Shown piece by piece: positions 1-8,391 of a DNA stretch of 64,000 bases. The notes under the pieces were generated by a model. The model ran no database searches. It saw only the letters and a list, made by a program, of their open reading frames with translations, and was not told the DNA's origin. Within the stretch, counting starts at the first letter, position 1. Each line of letters opens with the position of its first letter. Origin of the DNA: Caldilineae bacterium (GTDB lineage Bacteria > Chloroflexota > Anaerolineae > JAAEKA01); the NCBI GenBank assembly GCA_020634555.1, contig JACKBK010000013.1:1-64000 (forward strand), read 5' to 3'. Made by a program: the position numbers and the translations under genes.

Positions 1-291
1 CAGCACGCGGCCGTCTCGTTTGATCTTGACCTGGTTCTTGTCGGCTTCGATCAGCTCGATCTCGGAGATGATGAGCTCTACATCGCGCGGCAGATAGTCC
101 CGGCGGGAACGCACCACATCATTGCGGCTGTAGATGCCGAAAGGAATGAACAGAAAGCCCGGCTGGTAATAGTGGAGCTCTGATTGATCAACAATGGTGA
201 TCTTCCACTCGCTGAGGTCCAGCTCCTGCGCCAGCTTGTTGGCTGTGATGGTGCCGGCAGTGCCGGCGCCCAGAATAACGATACGTTTCAT
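1..291 (-). CDS. FAD-dependent oxidoreductase, sulfide:quinone oxidoreductase-like (N-terminal part only)
   Basis: Only the first 97 codons are in the window; the gene runs off the left edge. The product begins MKRIVILGAGTAGTITANKL, a Rossmann dinucleotide-binding motif (GxGxxG) for FAD, followed by a segment with HYYQPGFLFIPFG. The YxPGxLF pattern is typical of sulfide:quinone oxidoreductases and related type-II NADH dehydrogenase-like flavoproteins. Such enzymes sit on the cytoplasmic membrane face and pass electrons from sulfide to quinone. The catalytic cysteines lie outside the window, so the SQR call rests on the N-terminus alone. It is transcribed in the same direction as the PocR regulator upstream of it (48-bp gap), so the two may be co-transcribed. 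Confidence 0.75.
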   Translation of the reverse strand, partial: MKRIVILGAGTAGTITANKLAQELDLSEWKITIVDQSELHYYQPGFLFIPFGIYSRNDVVRSRRDYLPRDVELIISEIELIEADKNQVKIKRDGRVL

Positions 292-339
292 AGGTTGCGC
301 CTCGTTGGTGTTGATTGGCCAGTTATTGTCAGCCAGTTT

Positions 340-1101
340 CTATAGTTGGGTGATCTCAGCAATCCGCTGAAGCCGGCTGAAGAGCTGATTGCGCTCGCCA
401 GCAATGTGCGAAAGGATATCAGCGATTCGCTGAACAAAGGGGAGTACCTTGTCCTGCTCCTGCGGATCGAGGCGATGCACCTCGTCTAAATGGGCACGGA
501 GCAGGTCGATATCCAGTTCGAGATGTTCCGACATCCGGGCAAGATGCTCCTCATCGGGTGGCCAAGCCTCCGGCGCGATGCCGCCCATTACCAACATCGC
601 CCTGATCTCACTGCCGACCCGGATCAATCCTCTGGCGCACATCAGGCCCAGGTGGCTTTCCTGGAATTTCGGCGCCAGCGATGGCTGGTTAGCCAGATCC
701 ATCCATAGACTCAGACAGCGCTGCCGGGCGACAGGGGAGGTCTCTGCCGCCGAATAGAGGCCACACGGATTGCTGGGTCGCGTGATCAGATTGCCTTGCA
801 GGTCGGTAACCAGAATCATGACGCTCAACGCCTCGGCAAAGCCGTCCTGGATCAACTGGACACATTCCAGTGGCAGCAGATCGGCGGTTGGGACGGAGCC
901 GTTGGCCGAACTACCCAGGTTGCGCGTCGGCGCAGCATTGTTGCGCTGCAGCCAGATCTCGATCTGCGCGCGCGGAAAGCGCCACTGGTTGCCAACTTTT
1001 ACTGCGGGGATGCGGCCGCTTTCGGCCATGCGGTAGATGGTCGTACGGTCGACATGCAACACGTCCTGAAGTTCCTTGGTGGTCAGCAGTTCGGAGATCA
1101 T
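340..1101 (-). CDS. HTH (excisionase-type) plus PocR sensory domain regulator
   Basis: 253 aa. Residues 1-55 form a MerR/excisionase-like helix-turn-helix (LTTKELQDVLHVDRTTIYR followed by a WRFP wing), the usual DNA-binding module of helix_turn_helix_17 proteins. Residues about 75-235 match the PocR ligand-sensing domain: an LIQDGFAEAL start, a conserved NPCGLY segment, Cys-containing ARQRCL and LMCARGL strands, and a long C-terminal helix. PocR domains sense small organic ligands. The pairing suggests a one-component regulator that could control the SQR-like gene immediately downstream. Two palindromic sites lie just upstream of its start (1169-1184 and 1207-1234). Domain identity is by recognised pattern; the target and ligand are inferred. 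Confidence 0.8.
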   Translation of the reverse strand: MISELLTTKELQDVLHVDRTTIYRMAESGRIPAVKVGNQWRFPRAQIEIWLQRNNAAPTRNLGSSANGSVPTADLLPLECVQLIQDGFAEALSVMILVTDLQGNLITRPSNPCGLYSAAETSPVARQRCLSLWMDLANQPSLAPKFQESHLGLMCARGLIRVGSEIRAMLVMGGIAPEAWPPDEEHLARMSEHLELDIDLLRAHLDEVHRLDPQEQDKVLPFVQRIADILSHIAGERNQLFSRLQRIAEITQL

Positions 1102-1168
1102 CTCAGTATTCCTGTGAAAAACATTTCACAACCTTGTTCCAAGGATAACAGTACCCTCTTAATTGTGG

Positions 1169-1184
1169 TATGATCTAAATCATA
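1169..1184. promoter_or_regulatory. FNR/CRP-like palindrome
   Basis: TATGATCTAAATCATA is an inverted repeat with perfect 6-bp arms around CTAA. Its core TGAT-N4-ATCA is the spacing of FNR/CRP-family boxes. It lies about 70 bp upstream of the PocR regulator start and in an AT-rich stretch unlike the surrounding DNA. No CRP/FNR-type gene is in the window, so the binder is unknown. Confidence 0.45.
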
Positions 1185-1206
1185 TTTTGTTGTATATGAT
1201 GCATCT

Positions 1207-1234
1207 TGTTGCAAATGCTGCATTGTATGCAACA
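1207..1234. promoter_or_regulatory. Inverted repeat TGTTGCA-N14-TGCAACA upstream of PocR regulator
   Basis: Perfect 7-bp inverted arms separated by 14 bp, in the AT-rich region upstream of the divergently arranged PocR regulator and receiver genes. It is a candidate operator, possibly autoregulatory. Confidence 0.35.
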
Positions 1235-1302
1235 TGTGCGCATATTGGCGCTCGCCCGTGCCGTTGAACCGCTGGCCCGCCGACAACAGGGACATAGCCA
1301 AC

Positions 1303-1422
1303 AAGCTGGTTGAAAAGATTTCGGAAGTCGCAGATTACTCGCGACGACCGGTCTGCAACGGCTGGAACGCCCCCCTCTGGTGACTTTCGAAGTCTGATCG
1401 AGTGGCTTTTCAAACAGTTTCT
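1303..1422. repeat. MITE-like palindromic repeat, family A, copy 1
   Basis: About 120 bp. The left end (near 1303-1334) reads AAGCTGGTTGAAAAG then TTCGGAAGTCGC. The right end (1379-1422) carries the reverse complement, GACTTTCGAAGTCTG then CTTTTCAAACAGTTT. The interior matches the element at 45149-45273 (shared CGACCGG-CTGC-AC-GCTG). No coding capacity is seen. It occupies the gap between the divergent PocR regulator and the receiver gene. Confidence 0.75.
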
Positions 1423-1539
1423 AACACGTTTTAGCCACCTGGCTAATTGAAAAATCGTCCGCGTGACCGATACGCTGGCAAGAGGCATCGCATATACTAA
1501 AAACAGGAGCCAAATCCGTGTGACCTTATGGAGTAATCT

Positions 1540-1923
1540 ATGCGCATTATGCTCGCCGACGATCAGGATCGGGTGCGGTACGCGTTGCGGGCCCTTCTGG
1601 CTGTGCAAACAGACGTTGAAGTCGTGGCCGAGGCAACCAGCGTAGCTGATATGCTGGAAAAAGCCGGTGATTATCGCCCAGACCTGATTCTGGTGGACTG
1701 GAAGTTGCCGGGCCTGGCTATGTCGGCGGCATTGCCTGCCCTCCATCGACTCTGTCCCGGTTCCCAGATCGTTGTGTTGAGCGGGACACCCGATGCCCGT
1801 GCCGCGGCCACAGCAGCCGGCGCCGACGGGTTCGTCAGTAAGTCACAGCCGCCGGATCGGCTTTTGGATGCAATTCATACCTGCCAGGCGCTGATCAGCC
1901 TGCGGGAGACGGCAGAAATTTGA
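1540..1923 (+). CDS. Stand-alone response-regulator receiver domain protein
   Basis: 127 aa covering a single CheY-like receiver: acidic pair Asp7-Asp8 (LADD), phosphoacceptor Asp53 in LILVDWKLPG, Ser81 in VLSGTP, and Lys101 in FVSKSQPP. There is no output domain. In homologous NarL-type regulators a HTH would follow, so this is either a single-domain phosphorelay protein or a truncated NarL-type regulator. The start is supported by GGAG eight bases upstream. A TATACT -10-like hexamer lies about 40 bp upstream of the start. No cognate kinase is adjacent; the only histidine kinase in the window is near 18-19 kb with its own partner. Confidence 0.8.
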   Translation: MRIMLADDQDRVRYALRALLAVQTDVEVVAEATSVADMLEKAGDYRPDLILVDWKLPGLAMSAALPALHRLCPGSQIVVLSGTPDARAAATAAGADGFVSKSQPPDRLLDAIHTCQALISLRETAEI

Positions 1924-1988
1924 GGCCGGTTGTTGAACGAGCCGGACGATGCAACAGCAGTGAGCTAATTCTGCAAAGGAGGCCATTG

Positions 1989-2234
1989 ATGTACGGTGTG
2001 AACGAGTACATGGAAGATCAGTTGCGAACCCGGCGCATGGCCGATTGTATGCGACGGGCCGAACTGGACCGTATCTGCCGCGAGGCCGGGATCGACCGGC
2101 GCGGCTGGACAAACAGGCAGGTTTGCCGGGTGATGTGCATCTTTGGCCATTGGCTGGTCGCGATGGGACGCCGGCTTGAGGCGACCGACCTGTCCGCCAT
2201 GGCCCGGACGTCCGGACTGCGGCACGGAATCTGA
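1989..2234 (+). CDS. Small protein of unknown function (81 aa)
   Basis: Starts at the ATG preceded by a strong AAAGGAGG ribosome-binding site. The in-frame start further upstream (1920) overlaps the receiver gene's stop and lacks such a site. The product is basic and Arg/Cys-rich (TRRMADCMRRAELDRICREA), probably helical, with no membrane segment. It follows the receiver gene by 65 bp on the same strand and may be its co-expressed partner. I do not recognise the family. Confidence 0.5.
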   Translation: MYGVNEYMEDQLRTRRMADCMRRAELDRICREAGIDRRGWTNRQVCRVMCIFGHWLVAMGRRLEATDLSAMARTSGLRHGI

Positions 2235-2242
2235 GGAAAGTT

Positions 2243-2356
2243 GTAACTGCTCAGCCTTCACTGCGGCGTCACTCCCGCGGACCATACGCTTCGCTCCTGG
2301 GCGCGAGCAGGGCGGGAGTCTAGTGCCCGCGAAGAGTAGATTCCCGTCTGCCTGGA
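2243..2356. repeat. Palindromic repeat, family B, copy 1
   Basis: Begins GTAACTGCTCAGCCTTCACT and contains TCACTCCCGCGG, later GGCGGGAGTCTAG, and a final GATTCCCGTCTGCC. The same order of blocks occurs at 61802-61893, and a shorter relative lies at 44098-44201. The interior forms hairpins (CCCGC against GCGGG). This, with no gene, fills most of the 2235-2540 gap. Confidence 0.7.
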
Positions 2357-2540
2357 AACAACCACGGAGAGATTCTTCATTTGTGGTTCGGCCTCGTGCG
2401 GATCGCGTGTCTGACCCATTCAGAAAGACAGTGAAGGAGTTTCTTGGCACGACGCATGCCGTCTGTGATTGTATTACGGAAGAGATGTGAGCCGTAGAGG
2501 TTCTTCATCTGGCAACAGCATTTTGAAAGGAGATACAACG

Positions 2541-2984
2541 GTGAATTCGTTGAACGAACAACAACTGGATGTCCACGTACGAATCGTGGGCTGGCTGCGG
2601 ATCCTGGGCGCGGCAGTGCTGGCCGTGGTAGGAGCAGGCATTCTGATACTGCTCTTCGGGCTGGGATTGTTTGCATCCGCGGAGTCCGGAGAATCGGTGG
2701 CCTTCTGGGTGCTGGCCATCACCGGGGCTTTCACCGCCGGGTTGATGGTCGTGATGGCGGTGCCGGGCTTTATCGCCGGCGTAGGCTTGCTGAAGCGCAA
2801 GAACTGGGCGCGCATCCTGGCTATTATCGTGGCGGTGTTCGATCTGCTGAACTTCCCCGTCGGTACAGCGGTCTCTCTGTACAGCTTCTACGTGCTGTTC
2901 CAGAGCTCGGCCGACCGGTACTTCAACGGATCGGCAACGGCGGCTTCTCAGCCGGCACCGACGGGAGCGCTGGTGAGCACCTGA
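2541..2984 (+). CDS. Small membrane protein with four predicted TM helices
   Basis: 147 aa from the GTG preceded by GAAAGGAG; an ATG at 2469 lacks a ribosome-binding site and would add an unrelated leader. After a short cytoplasmic start (VNSLNEQQLDVHVRIVGWL) there are helices at about 14-40, 52-80, 88-108 and 110-128. These include the patterns GFIAGVGLLKRKNWARIL and LLNFPVGTAVSLYSFYVL. That layout (three or four helices, a central GLL-x-RxWAR turn, a final NFPxGTALGxYxxWVL helix) recurs in unnamed membrane proteins of Gram-positives and Chloroflexota. Function unknown. First gene of a four-gene run of small membrane proteins. Confidence 0.7.
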   Translation: MNSLNEQQLDVHVRIVGWLRILGAAVLAVVGAGILILLFGLGLFASAESGESVAFWVLAITGAFTAGLMVVMAVPGFIAGVGLLKRKNWARILAIIVAVFDLLNFPVGTAVSLYSFYVLFQSSADRYFNGSATAASQPAPTGALVST

Positions 2985-3163
2985 TGAACGGGCCAGACTC
3001 ACACCAGAGACGATTGCAATCGTCCCGCTTGATTGCAGGGTTGATTCTGGTTGCGGTTGCCGCGCTGATGTTCCTGCTAGACAACGGCGGTATAACGGTC
3101 GCCGGCGCGGTGGCTATGGCAATTCTGGGGATCGTGATGGTAGCGATCTCCCGACGAGAGTAG
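2984..3163 (+). CDS. Very small membrane protein (59 aa)
   Basis: The ATG at 2984 overlaps the TGA stop of the preceding gene by one base, indicating translational coupling. The product starts MNGPDSHQRRLQSSRLIAGL, then forms two short hydrophobic helices (LIAGLILVAVAALMFLL and TVAGAVAMAILGIVMVAI) separated by DNGG, and ends SRRE. This is a helical hairpin with positively charged ends. It is unrecognised but well supported by position and codon pattern. Confidence 0.6.
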   Translation: MNGPDSHQRRLQSSRLIAGLILVAVAALMFLLDNGGITVAGAVAMAILGIVMVAISRRE

Positions 3164-3206
3164 CGTCCTGGCAGACGCGTGCCAGGGCGCTGAATGGAGG
3201 TTTGAT

Positions 3207-3653
3207 ATGGAAGAAGTGTATCCGATCATTGCATTTGCCGTGCTGGCAGTGCTGGTGGTCGTTGGAATCGCAGTAGCGGTTGTGATGGTGCGCACCGTGC
3301 GCCGTTCACAGACCAACCAGTCGCTGGAACTGGAGGAAGGACAGGTCCGTTATCCCGAAGGCTACTGGATGGGTGTCGGCATGGGTATCGGCCTGGCGCT
3401 GGGGATTGCTATTGGTCTGGCAATCGGCGTAGCCATGGGCGAGGTCGGAATGTCCTTCGCCTTCGGGCCGGGAATCGGCGTGGCGCTGGGAGTCGCTATC
3501 GGCGCCGGACTGGAGGAACAGCACAAGGATGAGATCCGCCCACTGACAGAAGATGAGCGACGCACCCGTGTACGGCTGGTGTTCATCGGCATTGGAGCAC
3601 TGGTTGCTGGCATGTTGCTGCTGGCAGCCATCCTGATAATGGGGTTGCCATGA
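3207..3653 (+). CDS. Glycine-zipper membrane protein
   Basis: 148 aa; the start is supported by GGAGG seven bases upstream. An N-terminal helix (about 6-29) is followed by a charged segment, then a long stretch (about 52-98) of GxxxG-type repeats (GMGIGLALGIAIGLAIG) typical of tightly packed glycine-zipper helices. After a charged loop with EEQHKDE comes a last helix at 124-147. No enzymatic motif is visible. It overlaps the next gene by 4 bp (ATGA). Function unknown; it may form an oligomeric membrane assembly with its neighbours. Confidence 0.65.
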   Translation: MEEVYPIIAFAVLAVLVVVGIAVAVVMVRTVRRSQTNQSLELEEGQVRYPEGYWMGVGMGIGLALGIAIGLAIGVAMGEVGMSFAFGPGIGVALGVAIGAGLEEQHKDEIRPLTEDERRTRVRLVFIGIGALVAGMLLLAAILIMGLP

Positions 3654-4066
3654 CAAGTCAAGAAAAACTCGGTGTTACAGAGAAGACGAACACCCGCGGA
3701 CTCCAGATCGTGCGCTGGGTTGCACGACTGTGGGCCGTGGGTGTCATCTCGTTGGTGGTGGTGATGAACCTGGCACCCGATCCGGTGGCCGGCGAGCTGA
3801 GCAGCACGGTGACGATCCACCAGGTGGCGCTCGCACTGCTGTTCCCCGGACTCTATATTGCCGGCTGGCTGCTGGCCTGGTGGCGGGAGATCGCCGGCGG
3901 CGCACTGATGGTGCTGAGCTTTCCCTTGTTCATTGCCTATATTGCGCTGGTGCAAAGCGCCGGCCGCTTGACCGGGGCTATGGTCATCGTCGCCGTATTC
4001 GTCATCGTTCCTGGACTGCTCTTCCTGCTGACTGGCTATCGCTCGCGAAACGCCGGTGCATCCTAA
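3650..4066 (+). CDS. Small integral membrane protein, four TM helices
   Basis: 138 aa; the start ATG overlaps the previous stop (ATGA). A short polar N-terminus is followed by four helices: WAVGVISLVVVMNLA, ALALLFPGLYIAGWLLAW, ALMVLSFPLFIAYIAL and MVIVAVFVIVPGLLFLL. The product ends TGYRSRNAGAS. The pattern matches unnamed four-helix membrane proteins (DUF7670-like) common in Chloroflexota and archaea. It closes the membrane-protein run; the hairpin at 4078-4123 follows. Confidence 0.65.
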   Translation: MTSQEKLGVTEKTNTRGLQIVRWVARLWAVGVISLVVVMNLAPDPVAGELSSTVTIHQVALALLFPGLYIAGWLLAWWREIAGGALMVLSFPLFIAYIALVQSAGRLTGAMVIVAVFVIVPGLLFLLTGYRSRNAGAS

Positions 4067-4077
4067 AATACCCGCAT

Positions 4078-4123
4078 GACTTCGGAAGTGGCCGTCGGTC
4101 TCCCCCCCCCCACTTCCGAAGTC
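4078..4123. terminator. Bidirectional terminator-like hairpin between convergent genes
   Basis: Perfect 14-bp arms (GACTTCGGAAGTGG and its complement) around an 18-nt loop that includes a run of ten C. It separates the rightward membrane-protein genes from the leftward serine hydrolase. The arm core GACTTCGGAAGT is the same sequence used in the arms of repeat family A, so this is probably a derived or minimal member of that family now acting as a terminator. Confidence 0.6.
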
Positions 4124-4145
4124 TGGGCCGGGCTTCGCAGTAGAT

Positions 4146-5753
4146 CTACGAGAAGCTCAGTGTCTCCAGAAACCCGCGCAACTTTCCAGTGAAATCCGTA
4201 GCAGGGTGCGTGCCGCCTTCCAGGTAGACAACAAGATAGAAGCGCTCTTGTGCATCGTTCCGCCACAGCGCAGCCAGACCCGAATAGGACTCGCCGGGAA
4301 GCTCGGCAGAGAACGGATATACCGACGCCTCATCCCCGCCTACCAGAATTCTCTCAGGCAACGCTTCGCCCATCACCAGACCCTCGGCGGGCATTCGCTC
4401 AAACAACTGTGCCAGCCACTCCTCGGCTGTGATCCCTGATGTGGCCTGCTCCCAGGTAATCTGGGCCACCTCGGATGGATACCATTGCAGGTATAGCTGC
4501 ACCATGCCACCAACGTCTGTGACCGCATCGTTGCCAGGCAGAGGTGTCTCCAACTGGATGTACTCGGCCGGATAATCCAGCGTCAGGCCATGGCCGGCAT
4601 ACTGGCGCGTCAGCAGGCTGTCAGGCAAGTCCTGGACAGATGGAAGGATGTACCGAAGGAGCATGGTGTTGATGGGATGGACTGCCTCATCCGGGATATT
4701 GCCGGTGAAAACTACCACCAAGTCAGCCTCAGGTACGACGACAATCCATTGCTCGTAGTGGCCGTGCGCCGAATATGCCTGCATGTCCGGGAAGGTCCAC
4801 CACTGGTAGCCATAGCCGGTACCATTTCCGGTGTCGTAGTATGTGCGCGTCGAAGCATCGACCCATTCCGGCGTCAGGATCTCACGCCCCTCCCAGGTTC
4901 CTTGGTTCAACATGAGGTAGCCAAAGCGAGCCATATCACGCGGCGTCATGTAGAGGCCACCATCGCTGTGGTAGTAACCGCTGACGGTCTTGTCCCAATC
5001 GACGGTACCGATGCCAATGGGATCAAACAACTGCTCACGCGCAAACACCAGGAGATCCTGGCCAGACACCTTCTCCACAATGCCACCCAGCAGCATCGAC
5101 GTTCCCGAGTTGTAAGCCCACTGCTCGCCTGGCTCGCGCGCCATTGGCTGGTCCAGGATGTGCTGCAGTGCATCCCGGCTGGTCCACATCTGCCCCAGTG
5201 TGTTTCTGGGATCGTTGTATGGGTAGTCCAGTTCGTGCCAGTCCATGCCGTCTGACATGGTCAGCAAGTTCTCGAGAGTGATCGCTTGTTTGCGCGAGTC
5301 GAGGTTTTCAATGTTGCGGTCGTGAAAGAAATCAACCATCGTTTGGTCGACGCTTGCTATCAGTCCCTCCCGCAGTGCGATTCCCACTAGGGCCGATGTA
5401 ACGCTCTTGGTGGCCGACTGCAGATGATGGCGCGAGTCGGCGCCATAGCCGTTGCGGTACGTCTCGAAGACGAGCGTTCCGTTGCGCACTACCAGCACCG
5501 AGTCGACCGCAATCTGATTCTCATCGACAAACTTCATCATCTGGTCGAGAAGTGCGCCGTCCATTCCCTGTGCTTCGGGCGTAGACACCTGCCATCCTTC
5601 GGTCGGCCAGAATCGATCTGCCTTCATCGACACGCCAAGTGTGGAACCAGCTAAACCTGCTTCATCCTGACCAGGCAGCGCTGAACACCCGGCAAGCATT
5701 GCCAGCCCAAACACAATGATTGTGGAAAGAAGGATATCTATCTTTTTGTTCAT
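4146..5753 (-). CDS. Lipoprotein serine hydrolase, beta-lactamase class C family
   Basis: 535 aa from the ATG that has AGGA six bases upstream; a start four codons earlier is possible. The signal ends in a lipobox (LAGC, residues about 20-23). The beta-lactamase/D-Ala-D-Ala carboxypeptidase fold follows with the catalytic SATK (SxxK, about 113-116), a WAYNSGTS Tyr-x-Asn-type motif near 215-220, and AHGHYEQ replacing the third KTG-like motif. A C-terminal region of about 130 residues (from LPDSLLTRQYAGHG) has no motif I recognise. Proteins of this type act on esters, peptides or peptidoglycan stems at the cell surface; the substrate is unknown. It follows a membrane-protein gene by about 25 bp on the same strand. 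Confidence 0.8.
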   Translation of the reverse strand: MNKKIDILLSTIIVFGLAMLAGCSALPGQDEAGLAGSTLGVSMKADRFWPTEGWQVSTPEAQGMDGALLDQMMKFVDENQIAVDSVLVVRNGTLVFETYRNGYGADSRHHLQSATKSVTSALVGIALREGLIASVDQTMVDFFHDRNIENLDSRKQAITLENLLTMSDGMDWHELDYPYNDPRNTLGQMWTSRDALQHILDQPMAREPGEQWAYNSGTSMLLGGIVEKVSGQDLLVFAREQLFDPIGIGTVDWDKTVSGYYHSDGGLYMTPRDMARFGYLMLNQGTWEGREILTPEWVDASTRTYYDTGNGTGYGYQWWTFPDMQAYSAHGHYEQWIVVVPEADLVVVFTGNIPDEAVHPINTMLLRYILPSVQDLPDSLLTRQYAGHGLTLDYPAEYIQLETPLPGNDAVTDVGGMVQLYLQWYPSEVAQITWEQATSGITAEEWLAQLFERMPAEGLVMGEALPERILVGGDEASVYPFSAELPGESYSGLAALWRNDAQERFYLVVYLEGGTHPATDFTGKLRGFLETLSFS

Positions 5754-5778
5754 CAGAATCCTCATTGATATGACGCGG

Positions 5779-6126
5779 TCATAGCACCTGAAATATGCAG
5801 ACTACTCCGATCGTAATCAACAGCGCGAAAACTGGCACCCATACCCACTGGCCCTGCTGCGCAAAATAGCCAGGGCTGACGATGGCCGTGTAGAACAACA
5901 TACCCATAGCCACCAGGTAGAGAGGAACGCTCCAGGCGGCGTGCAACAACAGGCCAGCGCCGCCGGCGATCAACGCCAGAGCAGTCGCCATCTCGCCGGC
6001 GATGTGGAAACGAATTCGGACAGGCTCCGTCTGCAACTCCGGTATTTGGACCGCGCGCCATGACAACGTCCATTGGACGATCATGCCCAACCCAACGACA
6101 ACAGCGAAAACGGCCGGCAATATCAT
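5779..6126 (-). CDS. Four-TM membrane protein, unknown function
   Basis: 115 aa with four hydrophobic helices: MILPAVFAVVVGLGMIVQW, ATALALIAGGAGLLLHA, VPLYLVAMGMLFYTAIVSP and VWVPVFALLITIGVVCIFQV. It resembles unnamed small membrane proteins with a conserved FHIAGE turn (here RFHIAGEMATA). It is probably co-transcribed with the downstream serine hydrolase (gap about 25 bp), so it may help position or regulate that lipoprotein. The upstream stretch 6127-6252 shows no gene. Confidence 0.6.
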   Translation of the reverse strand: MILPAVFAVVVGLGMIVQWTLSWRAVQIPELQTEPVRIRFHIAGEMATALALIAGGAGLLLHAAWSVPLYLVAMGMLFYTAIVSPGYFAQQGQWVWVPVFALLITIGVVCIFQVL

Positions 6127-6252
6127 GGTTTACTTGGCTCAGTCAGTGACCAGCTACAGCAACGAGTAACTCTAATCCCGTCTCAGCATAGCGCGCTGCC
6201 AGTTGCTGCGGACTTGTCCTGTGCGCCGCAGCAACTGGCCTTTGTGCGAATG

Positions 6253-6426
6253 TCAGCCCAGCTTTTCGACGATCAGCAAGAAGTCGACCTGCGGAACCCA
6301 CATGACCTTGATCGTCACATTGGGCACGATGGCGATAACCTCGCCTTCCAGACCGTTCAGAAACTGCTCCAGCGTGCTCTGGTCCCCGGTCATCTTCAGG
6401 TTAAAGCGATGGACTCGATATTTCAT
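6253..6426 (-). CDS. Conserved small protein MKYRVHRFNLKM (57 aa)
   Basis: An intact 57-codon frame with the ribosome-binding site GAGGTGA seven bases before the ATG. The sequence MKYRVHRFNLKMTGDQSTLE continues QFLNGLEGEVIAIVPNVT and ends VDFLLIVEKLG. Small proteins of this type recur in Chloroflexota as unnamed DUF-like families with a beta-alpha-beta-beta plan. It starts 9 bp after the stop of the frameshifted serine hydrolase and is probably the last gene of that transcript. Function unknown. Confidence 0.6.
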   Translation of the reverse strand: MKYRVHRFNLKMTGDQSTLEQFLNGLEGEVIAIVPNVTIKVMWVPQVDFLLIVEKLG

Positions 6427-6435
6427 GGTGTCACC

Positions 6436-8316
6436 TCACTGCTCTTGCACTCGCGGTCGCACGACGTCCTCGCCAGGTGCGTGCGACGTGAAAGAAACGA
6501 CGTTGCCTGCTTCGTCCTCCTGGAAGCTGACGGACACAGACGGGTTTAGCCGCATGATCCAGCGACCGTCGGCATCGGGCGGGAACAGATCCAGAACGAC
6601 CATGGCTTCAGGTACCTGGACGGCCAGGTGGCCGTTGTGAATCAGAACCTCCACAGGGCCGGCGTCTGGGTCTTCCGGCCGGTCATACAGCCCCAGGTAT
6701 TTCTTAACGGTGGCCAGATCCAGCGGTGGCTCTTCGGGCATCTCGCCCCGGGGGATCTCGAATACCTGCCCACCCTGGTACCAGTTCAGCGCAACCACGT
6801 CACCAGCCTCGTTCTGAACGAAGGAGATGGCGATGGACGGCTCCAGTGCCAGGCGCCACAGGCCCTCATCGTCAGGTTCGAGTAGCTCGATCACGATCTG
6901 TTCGGGGACGTTGACCGCCAGCTTGCCGTTTTGGACCAATATCTCGAAGGGCCGATACATCAGCGGTCCGGTCGTGGCAACATAGCTCCCCAGATAAGGC
7001 TTGAGGTCGTCAGGCGTCTCTACCGCCACAGCTTCGGCGTTCGGGTCGATCAGTAGGCGATACAGGTCGCCCTCAAGACCGATGCCTGTGGCCTGTCCCC
7101 GGGACTGAGTGAAGTAGAGAACCATCAGGTCGCGGTCCGGCCACGCCCACGCCCAGGTGCCGTCCGAGCCGCTGTGTCCAAACAACGCCATCTCGCCATC
7201 GCCCTCCGGCGTTCTGGGGCTAAATAATGATCCACGTCTGGCCGTAGTCCAGCCGCAGGCCGAACCCGCCCGGCATGCCGGCGTCGGACACAGGCGTCAA
7301 CGCACGGGCGACTGCCTCCTGCGACAGCAACTGCTGGCCACCGACCTGACCGCCGTCCATCCAGAATGCCAGAAAGCGGGCGAGTCCATAGTCGTGCTGT
7401 ACAGGCAGGACCCCATGGTGAACGGATAGATCGGCTCGTCGCCGGCCTGCCAGAAGAGGCTCCAACTTCCAGCGTTGCCCAGGAAAGCCGAAGCGATGCG
7501 GCCGGCGCGCGGATCCTGCGAATCGACCAGCGTCAGCGTGTCGTTCATCTGCAACGGGTTGAGGATGCGCTCCTGTAGGAACTGGTCCAACGGCTTGCCT
7601 GCCACAACTTCAACCAGGGCGCCCAGCACTTCCATGCCGGTGTCGCTGTACTGGAAGTCGCTGCCCGGCGGGAAATCCGGTCCTTGCTCGCCCGCCGCGT
7701 CTGCTATGGAACGCAGGGTCGGAAAGTCGTCGAAGTTGGTGAGGATCGACAGCGGCAGGCCACTGCGGTGAGTCAGCAGATGCTCGACGGTGATGTCACG
7801 CGATGCGTCGTTGTCGAAAGCCGGCAGGTAGTCGGCTACCCGGTCGTCCAACGCCAGCTGGCCCTCGTCCACCAGCATCAGGGCAGCCGTGCCGATAATG
7901 GGCTTGGTCATGGAGCGGATGTTGAAGAGCGCATCGGTCTCCAGGGGGATAGCGTGGTCCTGATCGTTCCATCCGTAAACCTCGTGCAGGAGAACCTGTT
8001 GGTCCTGGATGACCGCCAACTCCGCGCCAACGATTTTGCCATCAGCGACGAATCCCTCCACGATCTGCGATAGCTCCGCCAGCGCTTCGGGGGTGATGCT
8101 CTCAGCTTCGACAGACACTTCCTCAGCAACCGGCTCAGGCACATCCATTGGCGTTGGCTCGGCTGCAATAGTTGCTGTCGGCAAAGACTCGGCCGTCGAC
8201 ATCGCCGTGGCCACCGGCGGCGCGAGTGTCGGCGCGGCTTCCTGCTCTGTGACGCTACATGCTCCGGCCAGCAGCACCATGCTCAACAGAACAAATGCAA
8301 TCAGAATAATCCTCAC
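6436..8316 (-). pseudogene. Lipoprotein serine hydrolase (beta-lactamase family), two compensating frameshifts
   Basis: Read as one gene the product would be about 626 aa. It starts at a GTG with AAGGAG upstream and has a lipobox (LLAGAC), then the beta-lactamase-family domain: catalytic SMTK, the YSDTG motif, and FGHSGSDGTWAW as third motif. The C-terminus is two repeats of a beta domain, each ending SVSFQ/AISFVQ-x-EAGxVV. Near 7385 a base appears lost (DSPAFW instead of the expected DYARFLAFW), moving to another frame. That frame reads WMDGGQVGGQQLLSQEAVAR and hits a TAG near 7220. Near 7232 the original frame resumes (SLFSPRTPEGDGE). The two shifts cancel. Either the gene is decaying or the assembly has indel errors here. 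Confidence 0.75.
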
Positions 8317-8391
8317 TTCAATTTCTCCTTAATGCCTGAAGTTGCAATGCAAGCGATCTCCTGGGCGGCAGACTGCGTCACAGGCGACAGG

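Noticed and set aside
7220..8316. Selenocysteine or recoding as the cause of the broken serine hydrolase
   Set aside because: The frame changes rather than meeting a TGA in frame; single-base indels explain it better.
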